Source of the DNA: GCA-2746795 sp964643965
Lineage (GTDB): Bacteria > Chloroflexota > Anaerolineae > Promineifilales > Promineifilaceae
Length of the DNA stretch: 19,576 nucleotides
Direction of reading: 5' to 3'
Assembly (NCBI GenBank): GCA_964643965.1
Contig: CAZXVH010000100.1
Coordinates: forward strand, 1 to 19,576
Below, piece by piece: positions 1-7,780 of this stretch. A program made the translations under genes and the position numbers. The notes below the pieces were generated by a model, which saw only the letters and a program-made list of their open reading frames with translations, was not told the origin of the DNA and did not search any database. Each line of letters begins with the position of its first letter. Within the stretch, counting starts at the first letter, position 1.

Positions 1-164
1 TCATAAAGGGTAACGGCCGTTCTCCCAGAATTAGCCGCCACATACCCGTTGGTGCAGCGCAAATCGACGTAAGCGGGGGCGGTGTCTGGCGTCACATCCC
101 ACTTGACGCTTATGTTACAACTGTGTAACGGTTGCACTATGGCAGTGTGACCGGAATGCGCCAT
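1..164 (-). CDS. possible 5' part of a further gene leaving the window
   Basis: An ATG at 162-164 opens a minus-strand frame of 54 codons without a stop up to the window edge. It overlaps the last 28 bases of the upstream anti-sigma-like gene in another frame, as tightly packed operon genes do. The predicted start reads MAHSGHTAIVQPLH and later includes TAPAYVDLRCTNGYVAANSG. The frame reads the iterated palindrome at 13-20 as Thr-Ala-Val, the commonest phase in real genes of this window. A G-rich stretch (CAGGGG) precedes the ATG but is not a strong ribosome binding site. I do not recognise the family; it could be non-coding trailer. Only sequence beyond the edge can decide. Confidence 0.3.
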   Translation of the reverse strand, partial: MAHSGHTAIVQPLHSCNISVKWDVTPDTAPAYVDLRCTNGYVAANSGRTAVTLY

Positions 165-2515
165 GGCCCCTGAATCTGTACGCCCACGCCGCTGAACTCA
201 AGGCGGTATGCGCCGCTAGAATAGTCTTCGCCTAGTTCAATGCTCAGCCCGGCGCGGTAAGTGCGTGGTGGTTCCGGCTCGCTGCGCGGGGGATCATCGC
301 TGGTGATGACGCGCACCTGATCGGAGGGCGTGAACAATCCCACCGGACCGCGTGTCCAGTCTGAAACTGGCAGCACGCCGGTTGGCCCCACTATCTGGCT
401 GATATGCAGTGAGCGCAGCCAGGGGCCGTTCTCAGATAATGGCAGTTCCTCTGTTTCCAGATGGAGCAGCAGTTGGCCTTGGTTGACCTCTTCTAGCCAC
501 GCTTCGGTGAACAGCAGATCGTAGCCAGCAATCGTAAGCGGAATATTGACCGACCAACTATCGCTGCGCGTCGGCATAATCGGATTCTCGGCGGGGCGCA
601 GGGTGATGTTTTCGGGGATGGTGATGTCGAGAACGGCCGTTTCTGCAATATCTACCAACACGGACGGCACGTTGAAGGTCACCTCCTGGACCAATGGGTC
701 TAGCGACGCAAACATCAGCCGGTTGGGATCGTGTTCCTGGCCGGGCTGAAAGTCGTCCGGCTGCCACTGAACCGTCCAATCGGCCGGTTCGTAGCGTTGA
801 CCGCGATTATCTTCCAGGTACAAAGCCCGTTCATCCCATTCCAGGCCTGGTGCGGGGAATATCTCACCGCTGCTGTCGTCATTGCTTTTCACCTGGAACT
901 GAACGGCCGTTACCTGGTCAGTCAGGGTCATTTCCGCCACACTGACCGTGATGTTGTTATGGGAAACGGCCGTTTCCGGCTGGAGGGTGCGCGGCTGCAA
1001 CCTGCTCTCGGCCGCCCCAGGAACTTCCCAACTCACCGACCACGGCCCCAAGAGCCAGATGCCAGCGCCTGTCACCCGCACTTCAACCACGCCGGTGGGG
1101 ATGGGACTGTCATCGGCCAGCGTCAGCGCCGCTCGCATCTGGTTGTTGCCGATAGAATAGCCACCGCTGCTGCCGCTAAAGCCGTCGGCCTCAAATTGCA
1201 ATCCGTGCAACGCTCGTTGTGCCGTATCGGCCACGGGATCAAGCGTGAAGGCCAAACGCACTTCTTTTTCTACACGGTCAGGGCTGTAATATTCTTCAAC
1301 TTCTACTAACTGCGCACTGCTGAAATGGACGGGAAAGCCAACCACATCTACTGTCACATCCAGGGGGAAAGTGTCGCCGATTTGCGGGTTTTGCCCCAAA
1401 TCAACGCTAAAAGCAGCGTTGGCGGGTACGTCAAAGTCCAGGGCATCGACGCTCAGCGTTAGTTCATGGGCGACCGGAGAGATGGGGGCGTAGGTTCGGG
1501 TCTCTTCATTCAGGGTGGGGTCTGGCGTCGGCGCGGGGTCGCCTTCTTCGACGACGACACGAGCGACGGCGACGCTGCCCACGTTTTCATTTATTTGTTG
1601 GTAACTGTGTCCCAGGTCATCGCCCAGGAAAGGATAACGACGGCCGCTCAAACTGAAATGACGCCAGGCAGGATCATCCCAATCCACTTCTGTCTTGATG
1701 GCGGTGACAGCCCCGGTTTGCGCCACTTCTACCACGCGCAGGGTGACGCCTTGATGAGTCACTGCGGCGCCTACTGGTTGGTAAGGTTGGGGGAAGAGGT
1801 CGGCCGTCTCTTGGCCGTCGGCGGGGTGCAGTGTCAGCGCCATTTCCCAATTTTCGGGAGCAGCATTGGTGGGGACGAGGGGCAGGCGTGGCAGCAGTAG
1901 GGTAACGCGGTAAACGTTTGCAGGCAGCGGCGGGAAGGTGTAACGTCCCCAGCCGTAGCGGAAGTGGCCTTCGTCACTGGTCAGCGTGGTGCCGTCAGGC
2001 AGACGCAGCTGCACCTCTGCCAACGATTCAGTATCGGGGTTGGATTCGGCCATAGGGGGCAGCCCGTCACTGCTCAGTACCAGCACCGTTTCTTTGGGCG
2101 TGGCAATGATCTGTTCCACATGCAGGGTGACGCCGTCGCGGGTTTGGGAGACGGGCGCGGCCAGCAGGCGGCTGTTCTCTAAATCCACAAAGCCGATACC
2201 GGGCAGGTAGCCGATCCAGTTTTGCAGAGCGGCCAGGGCGCGTTGGGGGCCAATGGCTGCCAGGCTGACAATGAGGATGAGCAGGATGGCGCAGACGGCT
2301 AGAGCGAATCGTTGGGAGGAAAACGGCCGTTTTCCCACGTCCCAAACATGACGCCACCAGCTCGGTTTAGCCGCAGTCGTCTTCCTATTAGAAGGGGTTA
2401 GCGCTGTCTGCGCCTGAACTTGCAGTTGTGCTTCCAGACGAGCCACAAAATCAGGGGCTGGCTCTGGCGTGGTATACAAGGTGGTTAAAGCGGTTTCAAT
2501 CGTTTGTTCGGTCAT
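137..2515 (-). CDS. anti-sigma-factor-like membrane protein with large repeated extracytoplasmic region
   Basis: The protein has a short N-terminal part of about 70 residues, one hydrophobic segment (about 68-92, with AVCAILLILIVSL), and some 700 residues that should lie outside the membrane. The outer part is modular. Segments beginning GVTLHVEQ, GVTLRVVEV and NITVSVAEM alternate with segments beginning VDVVGFPVHF and IPLTIAGYDLLF, and two modules end in GPWSVSWEVP and GPWRIPVTLP. This resembles the DUF4179/DUF5643-type beta modules of anti-sigma proteins. No His-Cys zinc motif is seen in the inner part. It overlaps the 3' end of an ECF sigma factor gene, so the likely role is holding that sigma factor at the membrane; this rests on position and topology. 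GGAGG at 2522-2526 sits about 6 bases before the ATG at 2513-2515 but touches the ATG at 2519-2521, so I prefer the second start (792 residues). Confidence 0.72.
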   Translation of the reverse strand: MTEQTIETALTTLYTTPEPAPDFVARLEAQLQVQAQTALTPSNRKTTAAKPSWWRHVWDVGKRPFSSQRFALAVCAILLILIVSLAAIGPQRALAALQNWIGYLPGIGFVDLENSRLLAAPVSQTRDGVTLHVEQIIATPKETVLVLSSDGLPPMAESNPDTESLAEVQLRLPDGTTLTSDEGHFRYGWGRYTFPPLPANVYRVTLLLPRLPLVPTNAAPENWEMALTLHPADGQETADLFPQPYQPVGAAVTHQGVTLRVVEVAQTGAVTAIKTEVDWDDPAWRHFSLSGRRYPFLGDDLGHSYQQINENVGSVAVARVVVEEGDPAPTPDPTLNEETRTYAPISPVAHELTLSVDALDFDVPANAAFSVDLGQNPQIGDTFPLDVTVDVVGFPVHFSSAQLVEVEEYYSPDRVEKEVRLAFTLDPVADTAQRALHGLQFEADGFSGSSGGYSIGNNQMRAALTLADDSPIPTGVVEVRVTGAGIWLLGPWSVSWEVPGAAESRLQPRTLQPETAVSHNNITVSVAEMTLTDQVTAVQFQVKSNDDSSGEIFPAPGLEWDERALYLEDNRGQRYEPADWTVQWQPDDFQPGQEHDPNRLMFASLDPLVQEVTFNVPSVLVDIAETAVLDITIPENITLRPAENPIMPTRSDSWSVNIPLTIAGYDLLFTEAWLEEVNQGQLLLHLETEELPLSENGPWLRSLHISQIVGPTGVLPVSDWTRGPVGLFTPSDQVRVITSDDPPRSEPEPPRTYRAGLSIELGEDYSSGAYRLEFSGVGVQIQGPWRIPVTLP

Positions 2516-3089
2516 CGTCATCCTCCCAATCTTGTTCTAGCTGCTGCAACAGGCGGTGAACGGCCATCTTCGTGGCCGCTTCACTGCGCTTCACGATGCG
2601 GCCGATTTCTGCATAGGTCAGGCCAGCGGCAAAACGCAGACGCAGCAACTCTTGTTTGTCTTCGCTGAGATCGGCTACCAGGTTTGCTAACTGGTTTAAT
2701 TCGTCGTTGTGGACCGTCTGGCTTAAAGGGGATGGCTCGGCAGCGGCCAGATTGTGGGCATGGTCGAGAGGTTGCTGCGGCCGCTGTCGCCGGTAATGGT
2801 CGGTCAGGCGGCGGCGGGCGATGGCGAAAAGCCAGGCGGCAAATGCCCCTTGTTCCTGGTAGCGGGACAGGGCGGCCAGCGCTTCGGCAAAGGTTTGCGA
2901 GGTGAGGTCTTCGGCGTCGGCGCTGTTGCCCGTGCGGCTGTAGTGATAGCGGTAAATGCGTTTCACGTAGCGCCGGTAGAGTAGGATAAACGCCTCTGTA
3001 TCACGCTGTGCTGCCTGCACCAGGGCGGTGTCGGGCGGGGTAGCCACCACGTCCGCCTCGCTTTTGGTGGGGCTTAAAAAGGGGAGCAT
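2496..3089 (-). CDS. ECF-type RNA polymerase sigma factor (sigma-70 family)
   Basis: The 197-residue protein has the two-domain layout of extracytoplasmic function sigma factors. Region 2 is at about 33-102 (FILLYRRYVKRIYRYHY, then AEDLTSQTF and GAFAAWLFAIARRRLTDHYRR). Region 4 is at about 137-185 with the helix-turn-helix (LSEDKQELLRLRFAAGLTYA, then EIGRIVKRSEAATKMAVHRL). The C-terminus is a short acidic tail (DWEDDDDRTND). AGGAGG lies about 10 bases before the ATG. The gene overlaps the anti-sigma-like gene, which suggests translational coupling. The inactive insertion sequence begins only some 20 bases upstream of the start codon, just beyond the ribosome binding site, so the original promoter has been separated from the gene. 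Expression now depends on read-through from the glucoamylase side or on a promoter inside the element. The signal sensed is unknown. Confidence 0.93.
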   Translation of the reverse strand: MLPFLSPTKSEADVVATPPDTALVQAAQRDTEAFILLYRRYVKRIYRYHYSRTGNSADAEDLTSQTFAEALAALSRYQEQGAFAAWLFAIARRRLTDHYRRQRPQQPLDHAHNLAAAEPSPLSQTVHNDELNQLANLVADLSEDKQELLRLRFAAGLTYAEIGRIVKRSEAATKMAVHRLLQQLEQDWEDDDDRTND

Positions 3090-3107
3090 ATAGTCGGCCT
3101 CCTATGC

Positions 3108-4013
3108 CAGTATGCGAGTGCTACACTATATATATCGCAGTAGGGGGCAAAAGGTAACAATTTTGCAGGGAAAACGCTTAACCTCTTGCTATACTGATTC
3201 GCGCAAAGCTCGTAGCAAGAGATATTCATTGCCCTTACTTTTAACGCTTATTTTATTGGCAAAGTTGGCTGGCGAAGATACTCCTAAAGGAATAGCCGAG
3301 TGGTTACAATTACGGCGTCGTCAAATCATCAAGGCGTTTCAACCAGACCGAGAAACGATACCCTCTTATAATACCATTCGTCGCACTCTGGCAGATACGG
3401 TTTCTGAAGATGAGTTACAAATAATGTTTCGACTATTTTTGTATCAGCAGTATGGCGGACAACAAAGCATCTTGATAACTTTGGATGGGAAAACATTGCG
3501 AGGAACAATTCCCATCTTTATGCTACCACGCAAAGCACCAGGCTGGCATAGCGAGCAATTGCCACAACAAGTCGCTGTCAGCCGGAACAAAGAACATGGG
3601 CGTTTGGAAAAACGAACCTTGACTCTGATAGCCGATGAAACTGGATTTATCGATTGGCCTGCTTTAGAACAGGTTTTTAAAATTGACCGTCATGTTGTTT
3701 GCTGCCGTACCGGTGAAATAACAGAGGAAACAGTTTATGGAATTACCAGCGTATCACCTCAAAGAGGAACGGCTGACCATATGCTGGAATGGACTAGATT
3801 TCATTGAGTAATTGAAAACGGGTTGCATTTTCGACGAGATACTACCCTCAATGAAGATGCTATTCAAATGAGTAATGAGAATCAAGCGCAAGTTACCGCC
3901 GTACTGAACAATTTTATCGTCGCATTGGCTAACAAAATGGGATTTTCTAATTTGGCATCACTCCGAAGACATTTTGATGCGTATATTGCATTGACGCTAG
4001 CTTCCGCGTACTG
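3108..4013 (+). mobile_element. degenerate ISAs1-family insertion sequence
   Basis: The element is an A+T-richer island in a GC-rich window, carries an ISAs1-type transposase relic on the plus strand, and has no copy of the ACGGCCGT palindrome that fills the flanks. Proposed ends are imperfect inverted repeats: CAGTATGCGAGTGCTA at 3108-3123 and, on the other strand, CAGTACGCGGAAGCTA ending at 4013, agreeing at 12 of 16 positions. They overlap the start and stop codons of the transposase. I saw no target duplication. The element is about 0.9 kb; full ISAs1 elements are about 1.2 kb, so the difference matches the deletion seen in the protein. The family call is firm; the exact ends are tentative. 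Confidence 0.7.
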
Positions 4014-4014
4014 A
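3112..4014 (+). pseudogene. ISAs1-family transposase, internally deleted and with a nonsense codon
   Basis: The N-terminus carries the DDE-transposase-associated domain (DSRKARSKRYSLPLL, LAKLAGEDTPKGIAEWL, PSYNTIRRTL) followed by the hallmark LDGKTLRGT near residue 125. In this family about 90 residues should follow, with the next catalytic acidic residue and the ENEI and GDA motifs. Here the sequence jumps straight to the later GHGRLEKRTL-type region (KEHGRLEKRTLTL), so the catalytic core is gone. Further on, the conserved His-Trp-x-Ile-Glu-Asn motif reads CAT TGA GTA ATT GAA AAC at 3802-3819: Trp TGG has become a TGA stop. The frame continues unchanged to the TGA at 4012-4014 (IENGLHFRRDTTLNEDAIQM). 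About 300 codons remain of an expected 370-380. It cannot be active. Confidence 0.85.
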
Positions 4015-4070
4015 CTTTGGAATCGCCGTGGCCGAGGGATAGACTGGATTTGGTGTATTTCCTGACTCAT
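4014..4070 (-). other. possible truncated gene start cut off by the insertion sequence
   Basis: Directly after the glucoamylase stop, TAAGGTAAACCATG offers a ribosome binding site (AAGGT) and an ATG at 4068-4070. About 19 codons (MSQEIHQIQSIPRPRRF) follow before the proposed right end of the insertion sequence. Beyond it the frame reads antisense through the transposase. This may be the first part of a gene downstream of the glucoamylase that was interrupted. It is too short to identify, and chance is a real alternative. Confidence 0.2.
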
Positions 4071-4078
4071 GGTTTACC

Positions 4079-6490
4079 TTATGCGCCGGCCGCTTGACAC
4101 ACCTGGACAGCAAAATTTTGGCCCTGCCAGCGGTCATCACCCAGCCAGTGGAAAGTAAATTGGATTTCGGCCCCCGCTTTGTGTTCAGTGGTGGGTAAAT
4201 CGGCTATGTGCAGTCCCAGCCCGGTGTCACGGGTGCGGGTCTCTTGGGTGGTTTGCCAGTTATCGCTGCTCCAATGGACAACGGCCGTCGCCAGCAGTTC
4301 CACTCGTAATATTTGCCCGGCAGGGATAGTGCGGCGTTTGTGATTAAAGCGCCAAATAGCATAGGGCGACCCGGTTTGCGCTTCGACGTAGCGTTTCACC
4401 GTTTGCGGCGGCATATCGAACAGTGTGCCATCGGCCAGCGAACGGCATAACTTCACATACTCGGCGTGCGCCCACACCAGCGGCATCGCCGAACCTGCCG
4501 GGCGGCCGAAAAATAACTCCTTTTCCGGGATGTCGTCGGCGTCCCAGATTTGTTCCGGCAGAAGGCCGCCTTCATTAGCAAACGCCGTCATTGCATCCAA
4601 CATTTTCTGAGCGTCTGGAGAGCGACCGGCGGCCAGTTCGTAATGGCCCCGTTCGCCGGTGAGCAGGGGCCAGGCACGACCAACGCCAACGCCGTCAAAA
4701 GGGTCACCGTTTTCGTGTTCGCCGTACCCATCATCGTTGTAACGATGCCAGATTGGTCCGGCCGGCATCTCGGTTTTCAACAGCGCGTCAATTGCCTTGA
4801 CTGTATTCACAATGCGGGGATCGTCGGCCGCCCGCAGGCCAAAACGCACCAGCGCCAGCGCATCCGGGCTGACGATATGTTTGGCCGGTTCCAGGCTGTA
4901 CTCCGGCGGCCGGTTTTTGATGGGCACAAAACCATCGGTTGGCGAGGCGGCGTCGGCCGTCTCCGGCGGCGCAATGCGCGCGTAATAGCCATCTACATCT
5001 ATCTCGCCGGCCAGATCGGTGCCGGTGACATACGTCCAACGCTCGATGCCGGCATTCCAGGCATCGGCTGTTTGGCGCAGATAAACGGCCGTATCACTTT
5101 CTCCTTGTTCTTCGGCCAAATCGGCGGCCGCCAGCAGCGCGGCAACCTCTACCGCCAGCGTAAAGGGGGAATAGCCGGGGTCTTCTTCCCAGCGATCCTG
5201 CTGGCTCACCGGCCCGTTTTGGGCCACAAATTGGGCGGCACGGCGCACCATCGGCCAGTACCGGTCCCGGTCAGCAGCCGTCAACGCCCCTTCGCGCAAC
5301 GCCAGGTCCACCAGCAGGATGGGGAAAGCGGTTTCGTCCATTTGCAGGCCGCCCCAGTACGGTGATCCGTCCAGCCACATATTTTGTGGCCAATAACCGT
5401 CGGCTTCCTGGGTGATTTGCAGAAATTCGAGGATGCGTCGCCCATCGGCCAGCGCCCCGGCGGCCAGCAGACCACCGGCTGTTTCGGCCAGGTCACGTGG
5501 CCAGACGAGATGGTAGCCACCTAAATCGTCGTCGCCTTTGGCGAAACCCCAGGGGATGGAGAGGCTGGCAATGCTGCCGCCGGGGAAGCGTTTACCGGCG
5601 TGGACGCGCATCACGGCTGCACTGATGCGGTAGAGTCCATTTTCTCCAGCGGTTGTTTCTCCGGCCGCCGGTAGACCGTCCTGCCACGCCTGCCATTGGG
5701 CAATGGCGCTTTGTCGAGCGGTCGCAAAACCGTCCAGCAGGGCGGCGTGGGCGTGATGGCCGGCTTCGTCGGCGGTAAGACCGAATCCCAAGGCCAAATC
5801 GAAACGGCCGCTGCCCCCCGCCAGGTCAATTTCACCGGTGAGGGCGACATTGCCGTTCTCGGCCCGTTCATAGGCCCGGGTCATCGCTTTGTGCTGCTGC
5901 AAATCCTGCCAGCCATCGGAAACGCCAACAAATCCGGCCGAACGCTGCCGCCAGGGGACGGAGCAGGCCAGCGCCAGCGCCTGTCCATTCCGTTGGGCAA
6001 AGAGCATGGGGATGCCTTTATAATCGCCCACCCAGGCGGTGTTGCCCGCGCCCCGGTTTCCCAGATGAGGGGCCAGCAGCACATAGATATGGTAGTCGCT
6101 GAGGCGGCCTATGTTGGGTGTGAATTGTGCCCGCTGCCAGACCACATCCCGCTGCGGGTCGGCCAGGATTTCTTTGGTGATGGTGTAACGGCCGTTCTGA
6201 CACGTATTGGTCAGCCGGAAAGCGGGCACGGCCGGGGCCAGGTAGTCAACGTCATGCCGGGTATGGCGCTTTTCCTCGGAGAAGAATGTGTCACCGTCGG
6301 TGATGATCAGGCCCATGTCGCGTACGCAGGCGCGATCCAGGCGCGGGTAATAAATTTCGTTGAAGATGCCGTGACTAAGCGTAAACCAGACGCGGCTGAC
6401 GGGGTTGAGCGCCGTGCCGACGCCGCTTTTGGCGCTGGACGTCCAGCGGGGGGAAATACCCGGCCAACCGGGCGCAAATTTGTGTATCAT
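4079..6490 (-). CDS. glycoside hydrolase family 15 protein (glucoamylase / glucan 1,4-alpha-glucosidase type)
   Basis: It likely releases glucose from the non-reducing ends of alpha-glucans. Numbered from the chosen start, the N-terminal beta-sandwich of prokaryotic glucoamylases (about 1-270) begins FAPGWPGISPRWTSSAKSG and contains SRVWFTLSHGIFNEIYYPRL. The (alpha/alpha)6 catalytic domain follows (about 280-690) with HLVWPRDLAETAGG at 327-340, QNMWLDGSPYWGG, DRWEEDPGYSPF at 432-443 (region of the general acid Glu) and WPLLTGERGHYEL at 607-619 (region of the base Glu). A C-terminal beta domain (about 706-803, IPAGQILRVELLATAVVHW) completes it. There is no signal peptide, so an intracellular glycogen or maltodextrin role fits. 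I chose the ATG at 6488-6490 because AAGGAA lies just upstream and family homology begins there; an upstream in-frame ATG at 6571 adds 27 unrelated residues. Exact specificity (glucoamylase or glucodextranase-like) is not settled. Confidence 0.92.
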   Translation of the reverse strand: MIHKFAPGWPGISPRWTSSAKSGVGTALNPVSRVWFTLSHGIFNEIYYPRLDRACVRDMGLIITDGDTFFSEEKRHTRHDVDYLAPAVPAFRLTNTCQNGRYTITKEILADPQRDVVWQRAQFTPNIGRLSDYHIYVLLAPHLGNRGAGNTAWVGDYKGIPMLFAQRNGQALALACSVPWRQRSAGFVGVSDGWQDLQQHKAMTRAYERAENGNVALTGEIDLAGGSGRFDLALGFGLTADEAGHHAHAALLDGFATARQSAIAQWQAWQDGLPAAGETTAGENGLYRISAAVMRVHAGKRFPGGSIASLSIPWGFAKGDDDLGGYHLVWPRDLAETAGGLLAAGALADGRRILEFLQITQEADGYWPQNMWLDGSPYWGGLQMDETAFPILLVDLALREGALTAADRDRYWPMVRRAAQFVAQNGPVSQQDRWEEDPGYSPFTLAVEVAALLAAADLAEEQGESDTAVYLRQTADAWNAGIERWTYVTGTDLAGEIDVDGYYARIAPPETADAASPTDGFVPIKNRPPEYSLEPAKHIVSPDALALVRFGLRAADDPRIVNTVKAIDALLKTEMPAGPIWHRYNDDGYGEHENGDPFDGVGVGRAWPLLTGERGHYELAAGRSPDAQKMLDAMTAFANEGGLLPEQIWDADDIPEKELFFGRPAGSAMPLVWAHAEYVKLCRSLADGTLFDMPPQTVKRYVEAQTGSPYAIWRFNHKRRTIPAGQILRVELLATAVVHWSSDNWQTTQETRTRDTGLGLHIADLPTTEHKAGAEIQFTFHWLGDDRWQGQNFAVQVCQAAGA

Positions 6491-6516
6491 TATTTGTTCC
6501 TTCGAAAATAGGAGCG

Positions 6517-6531
6517 CGGACAGCTTGTCCG
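6517..6531 (-). repeat. short 5'-leader hairpin, copy 1
   Basis: CGGACA and TGTCCG flank the 3-base spacer GCT, ending 26 bases before the glucoamylase start codon. The word CTGGCAGA occurs next to it (6543-6550, plus strand). The layout matches the hairpins at 8748-8764 and 18512-18528, which also stand just before minus-strand ribosome binding sites. It could be a small dispersed repeat or a leader RNA structure. Confidence 0.5.
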
Positions 6532-6563
6532 TCCTTTGCGGTCTGGCAGACTGCGCCCCATTC

Positions 6564-7053
6564 TCATTCATGGTGTTGAGATGCCTCTAAACGATTGTCG
6601 GCGGCAGCGGCCTGGGTTTCTTGCAAGATAGCCATGGCAGCGTGCCTATCGCGCCAGTGATGATACTGTCCAGCCGCGACAGATTTTGAGCCACTGTGTC
6701 GCCAGAAGGGATCCACTTTGCCAGCGGCGTGTTGGCCAGGGTGGTCAGAGCCGTTTGCAATAAATCGGGGCCGGCGCTTTGCAAATAGGCTATTTCCTGG
6801 TTGATGATAGGTGACAATAAGTAGCCCAGCCCAACAAGCCGATTACATATGCCGCCAGCATGGTCACGCCTCGTGGGATATGGTGGCGGGATAACCGGTC
6901 GGCTAACGGCCGTAACGTCAGGCTTAACAAAATCGCACCGAACAATACCCAGCCAATGGCCATGATCTCTTGTAGATAAGTGACGGTCAGCCAAAGCGCC
7001 AGTCCCAGGCCAAACAAAGCCAGCCACGCTTGTAAGCTAATACGCCAGTTCAT
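6564..7053 (-). pseudogene. AI-2E family transporter remnant (PF01594-like), internally deleted
   Basis: The first 80 residues are typical of an AI-2E/PerM-type permease: a hydrophobic segment (QAWLALFGLGLALWLTVTYL), a second (EIMAIGWVLFGAILLSLTL), the family's RPLADRLSRHHIPRG and a third helix (VTMLAAYVIGLLG). Near 6825-6835 the frame shifts; the next segment continues as LLSPIINQEIAYLQSAGPDL to LDSIITGAIGTL. Near 6635 it shifts again, to a tail reading MAILQETQAAAADNRLEASQ with a TGA at 6564-6566, which looks like a natural C-terminus. Family members have about 350 residues; only about 160 remain and most membrane helices are gone. The start is well formed (GGAAGA before the ATG at 7053), 18 bases after the preceding gene. 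The family is clear from the N-terminus; identity of the tail is inferred from position. Confidence 0.75.
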
Positions 7054-7071
7054 GTAGGTCTTCCATTGATT

Positions 7072-7764
7072 TCAATTGATTATCTGCTGGCCGAATTCGG
7101 CCAGCGATGGCGCCGGTTCGGGCCACCGGCCAGTTTCTTGCAGCCACGATTTTTCTTGCTGCAGCGCATGATGCAGCGCTTGTCGCTGTTGGCTGGTGTG
7201 TAAGTCCGGTATTTGTTTATCATGATCCAGAACGGTTTGTATCGTAGCCACGAACAGGCGGAACGAATCAATTTTTGTCAGTTGGCGCCAAAAGGCTTCA
7301 TCATCCAGGTTCCAGGATATTTGCAGCCTGGCCCACAACGCTTCTACTTCAGCCGTCAATTGATCGGCTGTTGTTGATTTCTCTGATGTTAATTCCAGAA
7401 CCGGGGCGGATGATCGCAGCGAGTAGACCTTTTCATTGGCGTTTTCATCGCGGGCCTCTAGTGATCCACCAAAGACAAAGAAAGTCGCCCGCTGCCCGGA
7501 CCGGCCTTGAATGGCGATGGGACCGGGGCAGATGACCCGTGACATCGGGAAGGGGGTTGTGACTTTAAATGTCGACCAATGCGCCTTGCCGTTCCAATCT
7601 AACAGCCGGAGATGAATGGTTTGCGGGTCGAAAGCAACCGGCTCAACTGATGATTGATGGCGCATGAGGATAAGCAGCCCGGTATGCCCCAGGCAATGCT
7701 CGTGGCGCGGCGGCAACGCGTAATAGCCCAGGTTTTCTAATTTGTTTAAGAGTGATGCGTTCAT
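7072..7764 (-). CDS. hypothetical protein, 230 residues
   Basis: I do not recognise this family. The protein is soluble-looking, without signal peptide or membrane segment. The N-terminal half seems beta-rich (GLLILMRH, IHLRLLDWNGKAHWSTFKV, RATFFVFGGSLEARDE). The C-terminal half (from about 130) is alpha-helical and polar (ADQLTAEVEALWARLQISW, then QQRQALHHALQQEKSWLQET). The start is good: AAGGAG lies about 12 bases before the ATG at 7764 and overlaps the TAA of the FtsH remnant, so it was translated as part of that gene set. It is the only complete gene between the broken FtsH and AI-2E genes, which suggests it is still selected for. It contains no copy of the local ACGGCCGT palindrome, which may mean nothing in 0.7 kb. 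Confidence 0.7.
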   Translation of the reverse strand: MNASLLNKLENLGYYALPPRHEHCLGHTGLLILMRHQSSVEPVAFDPQTIHLRLLDWNGKAHWSTFKVTTPFPMSRVICPGPIAIQGRSGQRATFFVFGGSLEARDENANEKVYSLRSSAPVLELTSEKSTTADQLTAEVEALWARLQISWNLDDEAFWRQLTKIDSFRLFVATIQTVLDHDKQIPDLHTSQQRQALHHALQQEKSWLQETGRWPEPAPSLAEFGQQIIN

Positions 7765-7780
7765 AATGTGATTTATCTCC

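Noticed and set aside
731..1309. Plus-strand open frame of 192 codons inside the anti-sigma-like gene
   Set aside because: It is antisense to a well-supported gene, has no recognisable domain or ribosome binding site, and long antisense frames are common in GC-rich genes.
3805..3807. TGA as a recoded Trp or selenocysteine codon
   Set aside because: Several native genes here end in TGA at natural ends, and the transposase is also deleted, so simple decay is the better reading.
3108..4013. Active transposon or cargo island
   Set aside because: The transposase lacks its catalytic core and contains a stop; there is no cargo and no target duplication visible.
4550..5365. Plus-strand frame of 271 codons antisense to the glucoamylase (also 5696-6511)
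   Set aside because: The opposite strand carries GH15 motifs through the whole span; these frames show low-complexity, family-less sequence.
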